A stretch of 64,000 bases of DNA. Source: Streptomyces sp. NBC_01351. GTDB taxonomy: Bacteria > Actinomycetota > Actinomycetes > Streptomycetales > Streptomycetaceae. Shown here piece after piece: positions 34,108 to 41,733 of this stretch (position 1 is its first letter; each line of letters starts with the position of its first letter). Made by a program: the position numbers and the translations under genes. The DNA lies in NCBI RefSeq assembly GCF_036237315.1, contig NZ_CP108356.1:2724501-2788500 (forward strand), given 5' to 3'. Below the pieces are notes generated by a model. It did not search any database and was not told the origin of the DNA. It worked only from the letters and a program-made list of their open reading frames with translations.

Positions 34108-35103
34108 TCACTCGTACTCGCGCAGCAGATCTTCAATCCGCCGGTTGGCCACCTCCTGCCGGCCGTCGAGGCACTTCGCATACCGACTGAGCAGCACCTC
34201 CACGCTGTTGCCGGCACGCTCGGCGACCTCGGTCGGGTCGACGCCTGCGTTGAGCCACGTGGACAGTGCCGAGTGCCTGAGGTCGTACGGCCGACGAGCG
34301 AGCGGTGAGGCAGCCACGGCCGGCGGCAGAGCCAGGACCCGGGCCTCTTGCCACGCCCGGTAGTACGTGGAGGACGAGACCACTCCCCCGCCCTCACTCA
34401 AGAACAGCCGACCGTCCTTGGCCGTCCCGAAGGTGTCGAGGTGCTCCCGGAGGATGGTCACAAGCTGCGGAGGAATGGGCACCCGCCGGACGTCTTCCAT
34501 GGGCCGATTCTTCAGCCCGCGGTCGTCATGACCCTCCCCAGAGTCGGTCCACTGCTTGCCGACGCTCGGCCGGGTTCGGTGAAGCAGGGCCGTCCCCCAC
34601 CCAGAGCCCGGGAGGGTCAGGTCTGACTCAGCCAACCCCACCACCTCAGCCGGCCGGAAGCCCCCGAAGTACATCCCGGCGAAGAGCCCCCCGAGCCGCC
34701 GCCCGCGAGCACGGCTATAGCCACCGACGTACTGGACCGCGTGCAGGAGCGACCGGGCCTGCTCAGGGTTGGCCACCACCCGAGGGTCGACCTCATTCGA
34801 CACCTTGGGCTTCTGCGAGCGAACCGCCGAGAGCGGGTTCTCTCGGAATTCCCCGAGATCCACCGCGTAGTGGAGCGCATTGACCAGCGTGCGCCTCTTC
34901 CGCCGTACGGTCTCGGCAGCAGCCGCAGTCCCATCCAATTTGATCTTCAGCGAGTCAAGGCACCCGCCGCGCATGCGCGGCGCGCGCGGCCCGTCACCCG
35001 GGCCTGCGCTCCTGTCTGCGCCCCGCTCCAGCCCGGCCGCCGTCCGCACGCCTGCGGCTCGGGTTGATAGGTAGCGCCTCAGGCGAGCGTTCAGGCACGG
35101 CAA
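34108..35103 (-). pseudogene. Tyrosine recombinase (integrase), N-terminally truncated
   Basis: The C-terminal catalytic domain is complete: Arg I in FGGFRPAEVVGL, the LRHSALSTWL motif (HxxR), and Tyr in LLSRYAKCLDG. A part of the core-binding helices (SLKIKLDGTAAAAETVRRKRR) is present. The first 45 or so residues are Arg/Gly/Pro-rich and unlike any integrase; actinobacterial integrases of this type usually have 100 or more additional N-terminal residues for arm-site binding. So the 5' part has been replaced. A start at 34974 would give a clean catalytic fragment of about 288 residues. It faces attL as expected for an integrase gene. Confidence 0.75.
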
Positions 35104-35532
35104 CCGTCACATGGCATGCGTGGCCGGGAGCGCTGCCGACTGCGGCCGGGACGGGGTGACAAAAGACGGCCAGCGGCGAGGGAGGGGTGGCCTCTTGCGC
35201 AAGGCCTGCCGACTGCCGGGCCTGAGTGGGGCTGGGCGCCGTTCCCCCGCCGTCACGGATGACGGGCGCGTGAGGCGAACACACCACCGGGAATGGGCGG
35301 GCGGGGAGCAGCTGCTGCCGCGATGTGGTGCCGGCCGGTGTGGTCGCTCCGCGTCGGTACCGGTCTCGTCGTGGCTGATGAGCGTGTCGTCTCAGGAACC
35401 TGCTCAAATTGCCCGCCAGCACACGGCCCCTGACCATGCTCGGACCCCAGCCCGGGTAGGCACCGGCCAAATCGACCCCGCCGACCGCTACCTCAGGTGC
35501 CGCGCCCGCCGATCCTGGCCCCCTGGTCCTGC
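35104..35532. other. Non-coding DNA behind the truncated integrase
   Basis: This 429-bp stretch should contain the missing integrase N-terminus, but no frame shows recognisable integrase sequence. Open frames here are low-complexity. It looks like rearranged element DNA. Confidence 0.5.
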
Positions 35533-35733
35533 TCAGCCAGTACGCCCGTGCTTGTGGAGGGCAGCGCTGGCTCTAAAGCGGATACGGCCACAGCGGTCAC
35601 GCTCTTCGTCGGAAGTATCTGGGCCACAGCAGCAGTGACCAGCAAGCCAGCGGAGATCGTCGGGCGTCAGCCAGAGGGCAACCCTCCCCAGCTCGTGCTC
35701 TCTCTGCGGGTCGGTCGGGTCAATGCTCGTCAT
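35533..35733 (-). CDS. Small Cys-rich hypothetical protein
   Basis: The 66-residue acidic N-terminal part (SIDPTDPQREHELG) leads to a helix (LTPDDLRWLAGH) and a cysteine cluster CCCGPDTSDEERDRC, then a basic helix (IRFRASAALHKHG). The Cys/His spacing could hold zinc. Proteins of this look recur among streptomycete mobile elements as far as I recall. It is on the minus strand like the integrase. Confidence 0.65.
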   Translation of the reverse strand: MTSIDPTDPQREHELGRVALWLTPDDLRWLAGHCCCGPDTSDEERDRCGRIRFRASAALHKHGRTG

Positions 35734-35864
35734 GGCGAGAGAGGCTATCCGTGCCCCTCACGTGCCCGATCGGTCGGGGAGCAACGGGGAACACTGGGCG
35801 ATCACCGTCGTTGGACATAGCGACTGCCCCTGACCGTTTGCACTGGTCAGAGGCCGCTCACCTG

Positions 35865-35921
35865 CGGTGGGTGTGGGATTTGAACCCACGGTGACTCGCG
35901 CCACGACGGTTTTCCAAACTG
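35865..35921 (-). pseudogene. 3' half of a tRNA-Ser(GGA)
   Basis: On the minus strand the sequence from GTTTGGAAAACCG through a long variable arm (GTGGCGCGAGTCAC) and a perfect T-arm (GTGGG-TTCAAAT-CCCAC) to ACCCACC plus G matches the 3' half of a class II tRNA with GGA anticodon. The 5' half is not there: no matching GGTGGGT acceptor strand or D-arm is found upstream. Such halves are left by elements that integrate in tRNA genes. Confidence 0.75.
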
Positions 35922-36078
35922 GTGCGGCGTAGCCGCTACGATCGACCCATGACGTCACATCAGGCGGATGCCTCGTAGATCCCCGCGCGAGCTGAGGGCC
36001 ACCGCGCCCGAAAGCCAAAGCCATGCGGTAAGCACGCTGCTCATCAGCGCGTGTCCTGGGCCGCCAGCATGTACAGCC

Positions 36079-36411
36079 GTGCACACATACCTCTTCGTCG
36101 ATGGTCTCGACGTAGTGGCGCGCAGCGATAGCAGAATGGCCGGCCTCGACCCGAGGCAACTCCTCCGCCCAGGCGGACCGCTCTATCCGACGGATATGCC
36201 ACGCAAGGTGGATGTGGCAGCCGAGGAGCAGCCCGAACCAGGGCCAGACAGGCTAACCATCCGGATCAGGCTCCGCGGCGAGATGGTCATCTGGTCCGAC
36301 GTGATGTACCCGGGCCCCGTTGCCGGGGCCATCGAGGAAGTTCACTTCCGCCTGCGGCAGTACCTGGGCGAGGTCGAGCGTGCATACGCGGCGTTGCAAA
36401 GCCAGCCCTGA
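36079..36411 (+). CDS. Hypothetical protein of the integrative element
   Basis: I do not recognise this protein. The 110 residues from GTG 36079 begin VHTYLFVDGLDV, followed by a Pro/Gly-rich middle and a C-terminal alpha/beta segment (RLTIRIRLRGEMVIWSDVMYPGP then a charged helix ending AALQSQP). A longer reading from 35968 is possible, but its added residues look non-coding. A strong terminator follows directly, which supports it as a real gene. Confidence 0.6.
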   Translation: MHTYLFVDGLDVVARSDSRMAGLDPRQLLRPGGPLYPTDMPRKVDVAAEEQPEPGPDRLTIRIRLRGEMVIWSDVMYPGPVAGAIEEVHFRLRQYLGEVERAYAALQSQP

Positions 36412-36417
36412 CCGCAG

Positions 36418-36452
36418 CTGAGCGCCCTCCCGGGCCGTGGGAGGGCGCTCAG
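36418..36452 (+). terminator. Terminator after the 110-residue gene
   Basis: A perfect 14-bp stem (CTGAGCGCCCTCCC with its complement) and a 7-base loop, starting 6 bp after the stop. Confidence 0.88.
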
Positions 36453-36663
36453 TGGTGACCAATGCTGACAACTGACGACAGCTCAGCCGCTGGTCAGCGG
36501 GTTGATCGGTAACTCAGCCGCAGATCAGGGCGGCGGGGCGTCAGTTGTGGTTGTTCTGGCCAGGCCATGAGTACCGCGCGGTGGCCTGATTGCTCCCTTG
36601 TGCGCGCGGCAGGTGCGTGTCACACAGAGGTGAAGCGGGACGATCTGGGGAGGGGAACGCTGA

Positions 36664-37284
36664 ATGTCCGAGTTGGTTAGCGATTCGGCAGCTTCGTCAG
36701 CCTGGGCAATCAAACGGTTCGGGGAGCAGGCCAGCAGGCTCGTTGCCGCGGTGCCAGTGCAACTGGCCAAGGCGCACTCGAAGGCTCACGCCACACACCT
36801 GGCAGCGGAGCTGAAGAAGCGAAGCCCCTACGGCGTCACCCTCGCCGAGGCTGTGCGAGAGAACCTGGCAGACATGGCACGCGAGCTGCGGGAGTCGGTT
36901 CGGGACGTGCGGGGGTACGAGTATGCGGTGATCAACGATCACGCCCTCTTCCCGTTCAGGTACGGAGACAAGCCCAAGGCCGTGGATCGCGCTCGCTTGC
37001 CCGCCAACACGTCGCCCACGCGGCGCCGGCTGTTCAAGGCACATGGGCCGCAGCCTCGGGAGGCCCTGTTTGATCTCGGCAACGACTTAACCACAGATGA
37101 GTACCTGGGGCTGCACGAAGCATTCGAGGAGTTGGGGGCCTCGACAAAGCTCGTCTGCCTCTTCTTCACGGCCGATGCGGAGAGCGGCATCCACGTCATC
37201 TACTGGGGAGAGGCGCACCTTGAACCGGACCGGACGTTCACGTGGCTCCACAGGGAACAGCTCCCAGTTGCCCGCGCCGCTTAA
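36664..37284 (+). CDS. Hypothetical protein of the integrative element
   Basis: This 206-residue soluble protein begins with amphipathic helices (residues 1-85, Ala/Leu/Lys-rich), followed by an alpha/beta domain with a YEYAVINDHALFPFRYGD segment and a C-terminal half with TKLVCLFFTADAESGIHVIYWGEA. A GGGGAGGGG site lies just upstream of the ATG. I recognise no family. Codon use is less biased to GC than in host genes (several TTC/GTT/CTT-type codons), in keeping with transfer. Confidence 0.75.
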   Translation: MSELVSDSAASSAWAIKRFGEQASRLVAAVPVQLAKAHSKAHATHLAAELKKRSPYGVTLAEAVRENLADMARELRESVRDVRGYEYAVINDHALFPFRYGDKPKAVDRARLPANTSPTRRRLFKAHGPQPREALFDLGNDLTTDEYLGLHEAFEELGASTKLVCLFFTADAESGIHVIYWGEAHLEPDRTFTWLHREQLPVARAA

Positions 37285-37901
37285 GTCGGGGCGGCCCCCG
37301 GATGCGGGGTGTGGCCCGGAGCCGGCCTCTTGCGGCCCATATGGGGGACTGGGGGCACAGCCCAGATCGCGGCCGAGTCTCTGACCTGCTGAAACGCGTG
37401 AGACGCGCGGGACCTCCGGAGCCGTGTGCCGGCCGTGCTTCTGTCCGCAAGGTCTGCGCCGCCTCCCGGATTGCTGACGTTGGGGAGCCCATCCTGAGGT
37501 CCTATAGCCGCCGGAATCAGGTGGGGGTCAGGTGACTCAGCCCAGGTGCGGTGCACAGACGGCCAAGGGGAGCCGGTGCACTAAGCCCGCGATCATGAAC
37601 AGCTCTCGGTGTCAGTTACACCAGGGAGGCTCGTCGAGCTACGGAGTGGCGCAGCGGAAGAAGAAGGAAGCCGAAGCGAAGATGCGGAAGCTTCGGAAGA
37701 AGAAGTGAGCTGGCGGGCGGCCTGCCTCTGACATCCATGGGTGACATCAACGCGGGTGAACACCGGCAGTGCCGGGCGGTCGCGGAGAGGCATCGCAGCC
37801 TGGGCTGAGTGGGTGATGGGCGGGGGCAGGGCGAGCTTACAAAGCAGATGTCGCCAGTTCGAGATCGACTGCGACCACCAGCAACAATAGGCACGATGTG
37901 T
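37285..37901. other. Gene-poor part of the integrative element
   Basis: These 617 bp hold the truncated att copy at 37379-37429 and, around 37836-37880, a sequence resembling a decayed tRNA-Val 3' half (CTTACAAAGCAGATGTCG, ending in GACCACCA). No reading frame here is convincing. Confidence 0.5.
37379..37429 (+). repeat. Truncated att copy inside the element
   Basis: Matches 38767-38817 over 51 bp with three mismatches: the element-side flank (CTCTGACCTGCTG... ACGCGTGAGACGC) followed by CCTCCGGAGCCGTGTGC from the tRNA anticodon arm. It stops before the T-arm. Confidence 0.8.
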
Positions 37902-38465
37902 TCACAATTGCCTCCGCGGATCAGGGGAGCGGATGGCCGGGTCTTCACTGCGAAATCGAAACTCTGCAGAGACGCCCAAGCTCTTCCGCGCTGCGACGTA
38001 GAACGCATCACGCCGATCTTGAAACTCGCGAAACGCCCGCGTCCAATCTTCTGCGGTCCCCGAGCGCTGGTCACGAGCGAATTGCTCAAGCACCCAGGCC
38101 TGACGCTGCAGAGCTCTAGCCGCCGAGACCGTGTCGGCGTCCCCCATCAGAAGCACGGTTTCGAACGCATACCCACGTTCCAGCTCTGCCTCAGCCAACA
38201 GCTCCAGACCAGCCTCTGAAGCGATGGGCTGAGGAAGGTCAAAGAGTCCTTTCGCAGCCGCGAGTCGGCCTGCCACTGAAACGAACCTTTTGATGGCGTC
38301 GGCATACCGGATGTACGACTCCAAGCGGCGCTCATCCCACCGAGTGGAAAGCTGTCGCCGCCACCGTGATCTCTCCATCAGTGTTGCGCCCAGATATGAG
38401 GCCAGTGCACCAACGAGCACGCCTATTAGCGTGAATAGCTGACCCGACAATGTCCCCCCTGCCAC
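37902..38465 (-). CDS. Membrane-anchored hypothetical protein
   Basis: The 187-residue product has one N-terminal membrane helix (LSGQLFTLIGVLVGALASYLG) and then a basic segment (MERSRWRRQLSTRWDERR) and a long cytoplasmic helical part with a SVAGRLAAAKGLFDL stretch. Such single-helix plus helical-domain proteins are frequent in actinobacterial mobile DNA; the function is unknown. The start could be GTG 38465 or TTG 38450; neither has a well-spaced ribosome site. Confidence 0.7.
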   Translation of the reverse strand: MAGGTLSGQLFTLIGVLVGALASYLGATLMERSRWRRQLSTRWDERRLESYIRYADAIKRFVSVAGRLAAAKGLFDLPQPIASEAGLELLAEAELERGYAFETVLLMGDADTVSAARALQRQAWVLEQFARDQRSGTAEDWTRAFREFQDRRDAFYVAARKSLGVSAEFRFRSEDPAIRSPDPRRQL

Positions 38466-39311
38466 TTGAACCCGTGTTGAAGCCTAGCCCGCGGAGTGCA
38501 GCCCGCCAGAGCCCGGGCGGCGACCTAGACCCTCATCGTCCTGTGGGAACCTTGGCGAGCCCTTCGTCAGCGCCCTGAGCCAGACGATCGTTGAGTGGGA
38601 CTCAGGTCCGGACGAGGGGCGACACCGGGTTCATCAGATCTTGCCTCCGGAACCACGGTGCCAGGCTGCGCACCGTCCAGCCTTCGGGAACGTCCCGTGG
38701 CTCGACCGCTGTCGCAGCTGCGGCCTATTCATGGACCAGCGTGGCAGCAGAGGCCACCTTCAAGGGCTCTGACCTGCTGGAACGCGTGAGACGCACGGGG
38801 CCTCCGGAGCCGTGTGCGCGGGTTCGAATCCTGCCGGGGGCACTTCGCAGGAAGTGCCCAAAGACCCCGCCATCAGCGCTTTGGCCGAGACGGGGTCTTC
38901 GCGCATGTGCAGCCGCTTCGTGTAGGGGTCTCGTCCTGCCGCGGGGAGGCCTCGACGTCATTCACCCCGTTCGCGCGAGTCTTGACGGACGCTTCTGGAA
39001 GGGGGGGCGTCCGTCCCGTACTGCGGTCGCCGGCAGCGCGGTGGCGACCGCTCGGCGCTGTTGGGCGCTCACGGCGAGCGTAGGCCTGTACGTCCGCCTG
39101 CACGTCGGCCGGGCGCCAGTTGCGCGCAGGCCGGCCGCCGCCTGTACGTGGGCCAGATGCAACGGTCGTACGGTCACGCTCGCCGCACGGCGGGATACCG
39201 GGGCACCTGCGGGACCGCAGTGTCTCCACCGCCGACATGTCACCTCAGCCTGCGAGGTCACGATGCGGACGAGCTGTATGGAATGTCCGACTGCATGGAT
39301 AGTCTGACGGT
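38466..39311. other. Intergenic region around attR
   Basis: These 846 bp contain attR (38799-38914) with its terminator copy and, beyond it, about 400 bp leading to the three-gene cluster. An open frame at 38591-39307 on the plus strand crosses the tRNA fragment and is not a gene. No clear promoter for the cluster was found. Confidence 0.5.
38799..38914 (+). repeat. attR: second copy of the tRNA-Arg 3' half
   Basis: Duplicates 33846-33961. It lacks the tRNA 5' half and so is not a functional tRNA. One mismatch lies in the T-stem (A to G), leaving a G-U pair. Confidence 0.9.
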
Positions 39312-40991
39312 GTGTACGACATGACTGACCCGGTCGCCAGCCGCGACGCCGCGAAGGCCGCCGAACGCGAACGTCTGGCACGTGCGCGAGCGCGTCGGCA
39401 GAGCCAGAGCAGTCAAAGCAGCGCCGCGGTGAGTGGGTTCGCCCAGCGCAAATGGCGTTGGCTCGGGGTGGGTGGCGATGAGGCCGTCGAGGCCGTGCGC
39501 GCCATGCTGGCCGACCTGGTCGCAGTACCGGAACTACCCGAAACCGACCGCGCGGTACTCGCCCTCGCCCTCGAAGGGACCCCTGATCGCGAGGGGTTGC
39601 TGCCGTCCGTGCGTACGGGGCTCATCTCGCTGCCGCCGGATGCCGTCCTCCATCACCTCCGTGGGCTGTGGGCAGCCGGTGTGCGCTGGCTCAACGAGGC
39701 GGGGCTGGACCGGTGCAGGCTTCTCTGCTCGACCGCACCGGGGCTGGAGCTCGTCAGCACGCGCTCACGCGCGGTCTCGGGCGGTCCTGCCTTCTCGCTC
39801 TTCACCACGGCCGCGACCCGTGGTGCGATACCCCTGCCCAACCGCTTCCTGGACTCGGCGCTGTCCTGGGCTCCGCTGTCCGTCATCGACGATCTCGTCG
39901 ATCACGGCGGCCTGTTGGCGGAGGATTCTCCGTGGGAGGCGCGCGACGCCGAGGAAGCCCTGTACCTGCGCGCCCGGCTCGCACCGGATGGCATCACGCA
40001 GCAGGAGGCGGAGCGCCTCGGCTGGGAGTTCTGGCTGCGGCGCCAGGCCTTCCTGGCCGGCCGGACCGTGGTGCGCCAGGAGCCCGATGACGTCTGGGAC
40101 CTGCTGTACGACGTAGCAGTGGAGGGCGACGTGTCAGCCCTCGACGCACTCGATGCCGCACTGCCACGGCAGCAGCAGATCGAGCTGCGCGACCTCAAGT
40201 CGGGCGCGATCTCCGGCCAATGGGCCCAGGACATGGCGAAGGACCGCGGCCTGTGGCTGCTGATGGCGGCGCTCTGGCATCCCCAGGAGTCCGTCGACGC
40301 GAGTCGCGGCCCGTTCTACGCGCTGGTCGCGATCAAGCGGGCCTACGACCTGCTGAAAGCGGACCGACTCGAGGACGCGTTCCGGCAGGCCCGCTCCCTC
40401 ACCCGTGCGGGCACGGGCGCCCGAGGAGTGTCCGCCGAGTTGGCGTCCGAGGCCAACTCCATCCTCGCCTACACAACCGCGGTGAAGGGCCAACTCGAAG
40501 CGGCGGAGGAGTACGCGGTCAGGGCCGCCTCGGGTGGTGGCACGACCGCCGAGCACAACCTCGCGCTCGTCCGCACGTGGAGCACGTTGACGAAGAACGA
40601 GCGCGGCCCGGTCACGAACCCTTTCCTGGAGTTCGGCCTGGATCACGGGGCCACCGGGTGGGAAGTGCACTGCCGGGAGATCTTCCGACAGCACGAGGGC
40701 GATACCCCGGCCCAAGCCCGCTTGAACCGGGCCGAGGACCGGATCCGGAACGCCTTGCACGGCGACGCCGGCTGGAAGGTCTTCTTCGAGCTGCCCTTGG
40801 ACCCGTCCCGGTACGTCATCACCCCCGGCGTTCCCCGCCACCTGGTGCCTCCGCTGGTGGCCCTGACACGGCGCACCTCCGTGACCAGCGGGGCCGAGCT
40901 GGAGGCCATCCGCGCCCGGGCAGCCGTCGAGCTGCTCGATGATTTCCGGACCACGGCCCCGCACCTCGACCGGCACAGCCCGGTCCAGTGA
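39312..40991 (+). CDS. Large helical protein with TPR-like region, first gene of the Hsp70-NYN cluster
   Basis: I do not recognise this 559-residue protein. It has a charged coiled N-terminus (AAKAAERERLARARARR), a central region with no clear domain, a TPR-like helical part near residues 335-420 (KRAYDLLKADRLEDAFRQAR; ANSILAYTTAVKGQLEAAEEYAVRAA) and a C-terminal domain with FFELPLDPSRYVITPGVP. No membrane segment, signal peptide or J-domain HPD is seen. GTG 39312 and ATG 39321 are both possible starts. It is followed after 49 bp by the second gene, all three in the same direction. By position it could be a client-binding adaptor for the Hsp70. Confidence 0.8.
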   Translation: MYDMTDPVASRDAAKAAERERLARARARRQSQSSQSSAAVSGFAQRKWRWLGVGGDEAVEAVRAMLADLVAVPELPETDRAVLALALEGTPDREGLLPSVRTGLISLPPDAVLHHLRGLWAAGVRWLNEAGLDRCRLLCSTAPGLELVSTRSRAVSGGPAFSLFTTAATRGAIPLPNRFLDSALSWAPLSVIDDLVDHGGLLAEDSPWEARDAEEALYLRARLAPDGITQQEAERLGWEFWLRRQAFLAGRTVVRQEPDDVWDLLYDVAVEGDVSALDALDAALPRQQQIELRDLKSGAISGQWAQDMAKDRGLWLLMAALWHPQESVDASRGPFYALVAIKRAYDLLKADRLEDAFRQARSLTRAGTGARGVSAELASEANSILAYTTAVKGQLEAAEEYAVRAASGGGTTAEHNLALVRTWSTLTKNERGPVTNPFLEFGLDHGATGWEVHCREIFRQHEGDTPAQARLNRAEDRIRNALHGDAGWKVFFELPLDPSRYVITPGVPRHLVPPLVALTRRTSVTSGAELEAIRARAAVELLDDFRTTAPHLDRHSPVQ

Positions 40992-41040
40992 GCACGTCGA
41001 TCCAGATCCATTCATCCTGACGGAACAAGGCAGATCCCTG

Positions 41041-41733
41041 ATGACCCCGAAAAACAGCCCTTCGGCAGGGCGTGGGCGGCAGTCCGCGATTCCGAAGAAC
41101 CTGCGGCCTCACCGCCCCTGCCCCCACTGCGGTCACATCCAGCCCGGTGCCGATGCCAAGACCGCGCCGCACCACCCCCAGGGCAGGAAGCGCCGCCTTG
41201 AGCGCCGCCGCGGATCCGCGGGTCCGGTGCCGTCGCCGGCGCCGTCGGCGGAGATGCCGGAGTCAGCGCCGGAATCAGCACCGGAATCAGCACCGGCCGC
41301 AGCCCCTGATCCGATCGACGCGGCGACGATCATCAAGCGCGTGGTGGCGGGCGTTGCGGAGGCGCTCGCGGACTCCGGCGATTTGCCCGCCTCCATCGTG
41401 AGCACGTCGGTGCGCAAGGCCGTGCTGGACGTGTTCCGTACCCGCGCCCAGTTCGCCGGGCGGATCGCCGAGATCGACGCGCTGCTGTGGTCCCGGGCAG
41501 CCCTCGCGGGCTCCCTGGTCGACCCTTCCATGGCGGCACACCTGCGCGAACTCCGGCTCCTCAGGGTGGTCGAACCGGAGGAGGGCGACCGGTTCGTGGT
41601 CACCGAAGGCGAGGGTTCCTCCTTCGAGTTGTTGCGTCCGGCGTACGTGGACGAGTTGACCGGCAAGGTCATTCTCGCGGGGCAGCTGCGGCGCGTGCCC
41701 GAGCCCATCGGCCGCACGGAGGGGGAAGCATGA
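41041..41733 (+). CDS. CxxC protein, possibly GrpE-like, second gene of the Hsp70-NYN cluster
   Basis: The 230-residue protein has a basic N-terminus, a zinc-ribbon-like CPHCGH (about residues 27-32), a disordered Pro/Glu/Ser linker with repeats of ESAP, a helical part (residues 95-160) and a small C-terminal beta-rich domain (VVEPEEGDRFVVTEGEG ... LLRPAYVDELTGKVILAGQLRRV). The helix-then-beta order and its place before an Hsp70 recall GrpE, the nucleotide exchange factor, but sequence similarity is marginal. Its stop overlaps the start of the Hsp70 gene (ATGA), so they are probably made together. Confidence 0.8.
   Translation: MTPKNSPSAGRGRQSAIPKNLRPHRPCPHCGHIQPGADAKTAPHHPQGRKRRLERRRGSAGPVPSPAPSAEMPESAPESAPESAPAAAPDPIDAATIIKRVVAGVAEALADSGDLPASIVSTSVRKAVLDVFRTRAQFAGRIAEIDALLWSRAALAGSLVDPSMAAHLRELRLLRVVEPEEGDRFVVTEGEGSSFELLRPAYVDELTGKVILAGQLRRVPEPIGRTEGEA

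Larger units (their letters stand above)
33846..38914. mobile_element. Integrative element (or remnant) in tRNA-Arg(CCG)
   Basis: Direct repeats of 116 bp (33846-33961 and 38799-38914, four mismatches, exactly 4953 bp apart) duplicate the tRNA 3' half and its terminator, as produced by tyrosine-recombinase integration. Next to attL is an integrase gene in the expected orientation. The cargo is only four or five small genes without replication or transfer functions, the integrase lacks its N-terminal part, and GC content is lower in places. I read it as a decayed conjugative element or prophage rather than an active one. Confidence 0.85.

Noticed and set aside
35758..36159. 133-codon open frame on the minus strand
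   Set aside because: It translates the tRNA-Ser 3' half (giving a typical VGSNPTPTAGERPL pattern) and non-coding DNA.
38591..39307. 238-codon open frame on the plus strand across attR
   Set aside because: It translates the tRNA fragment and its terminator hairpin; not a gene.
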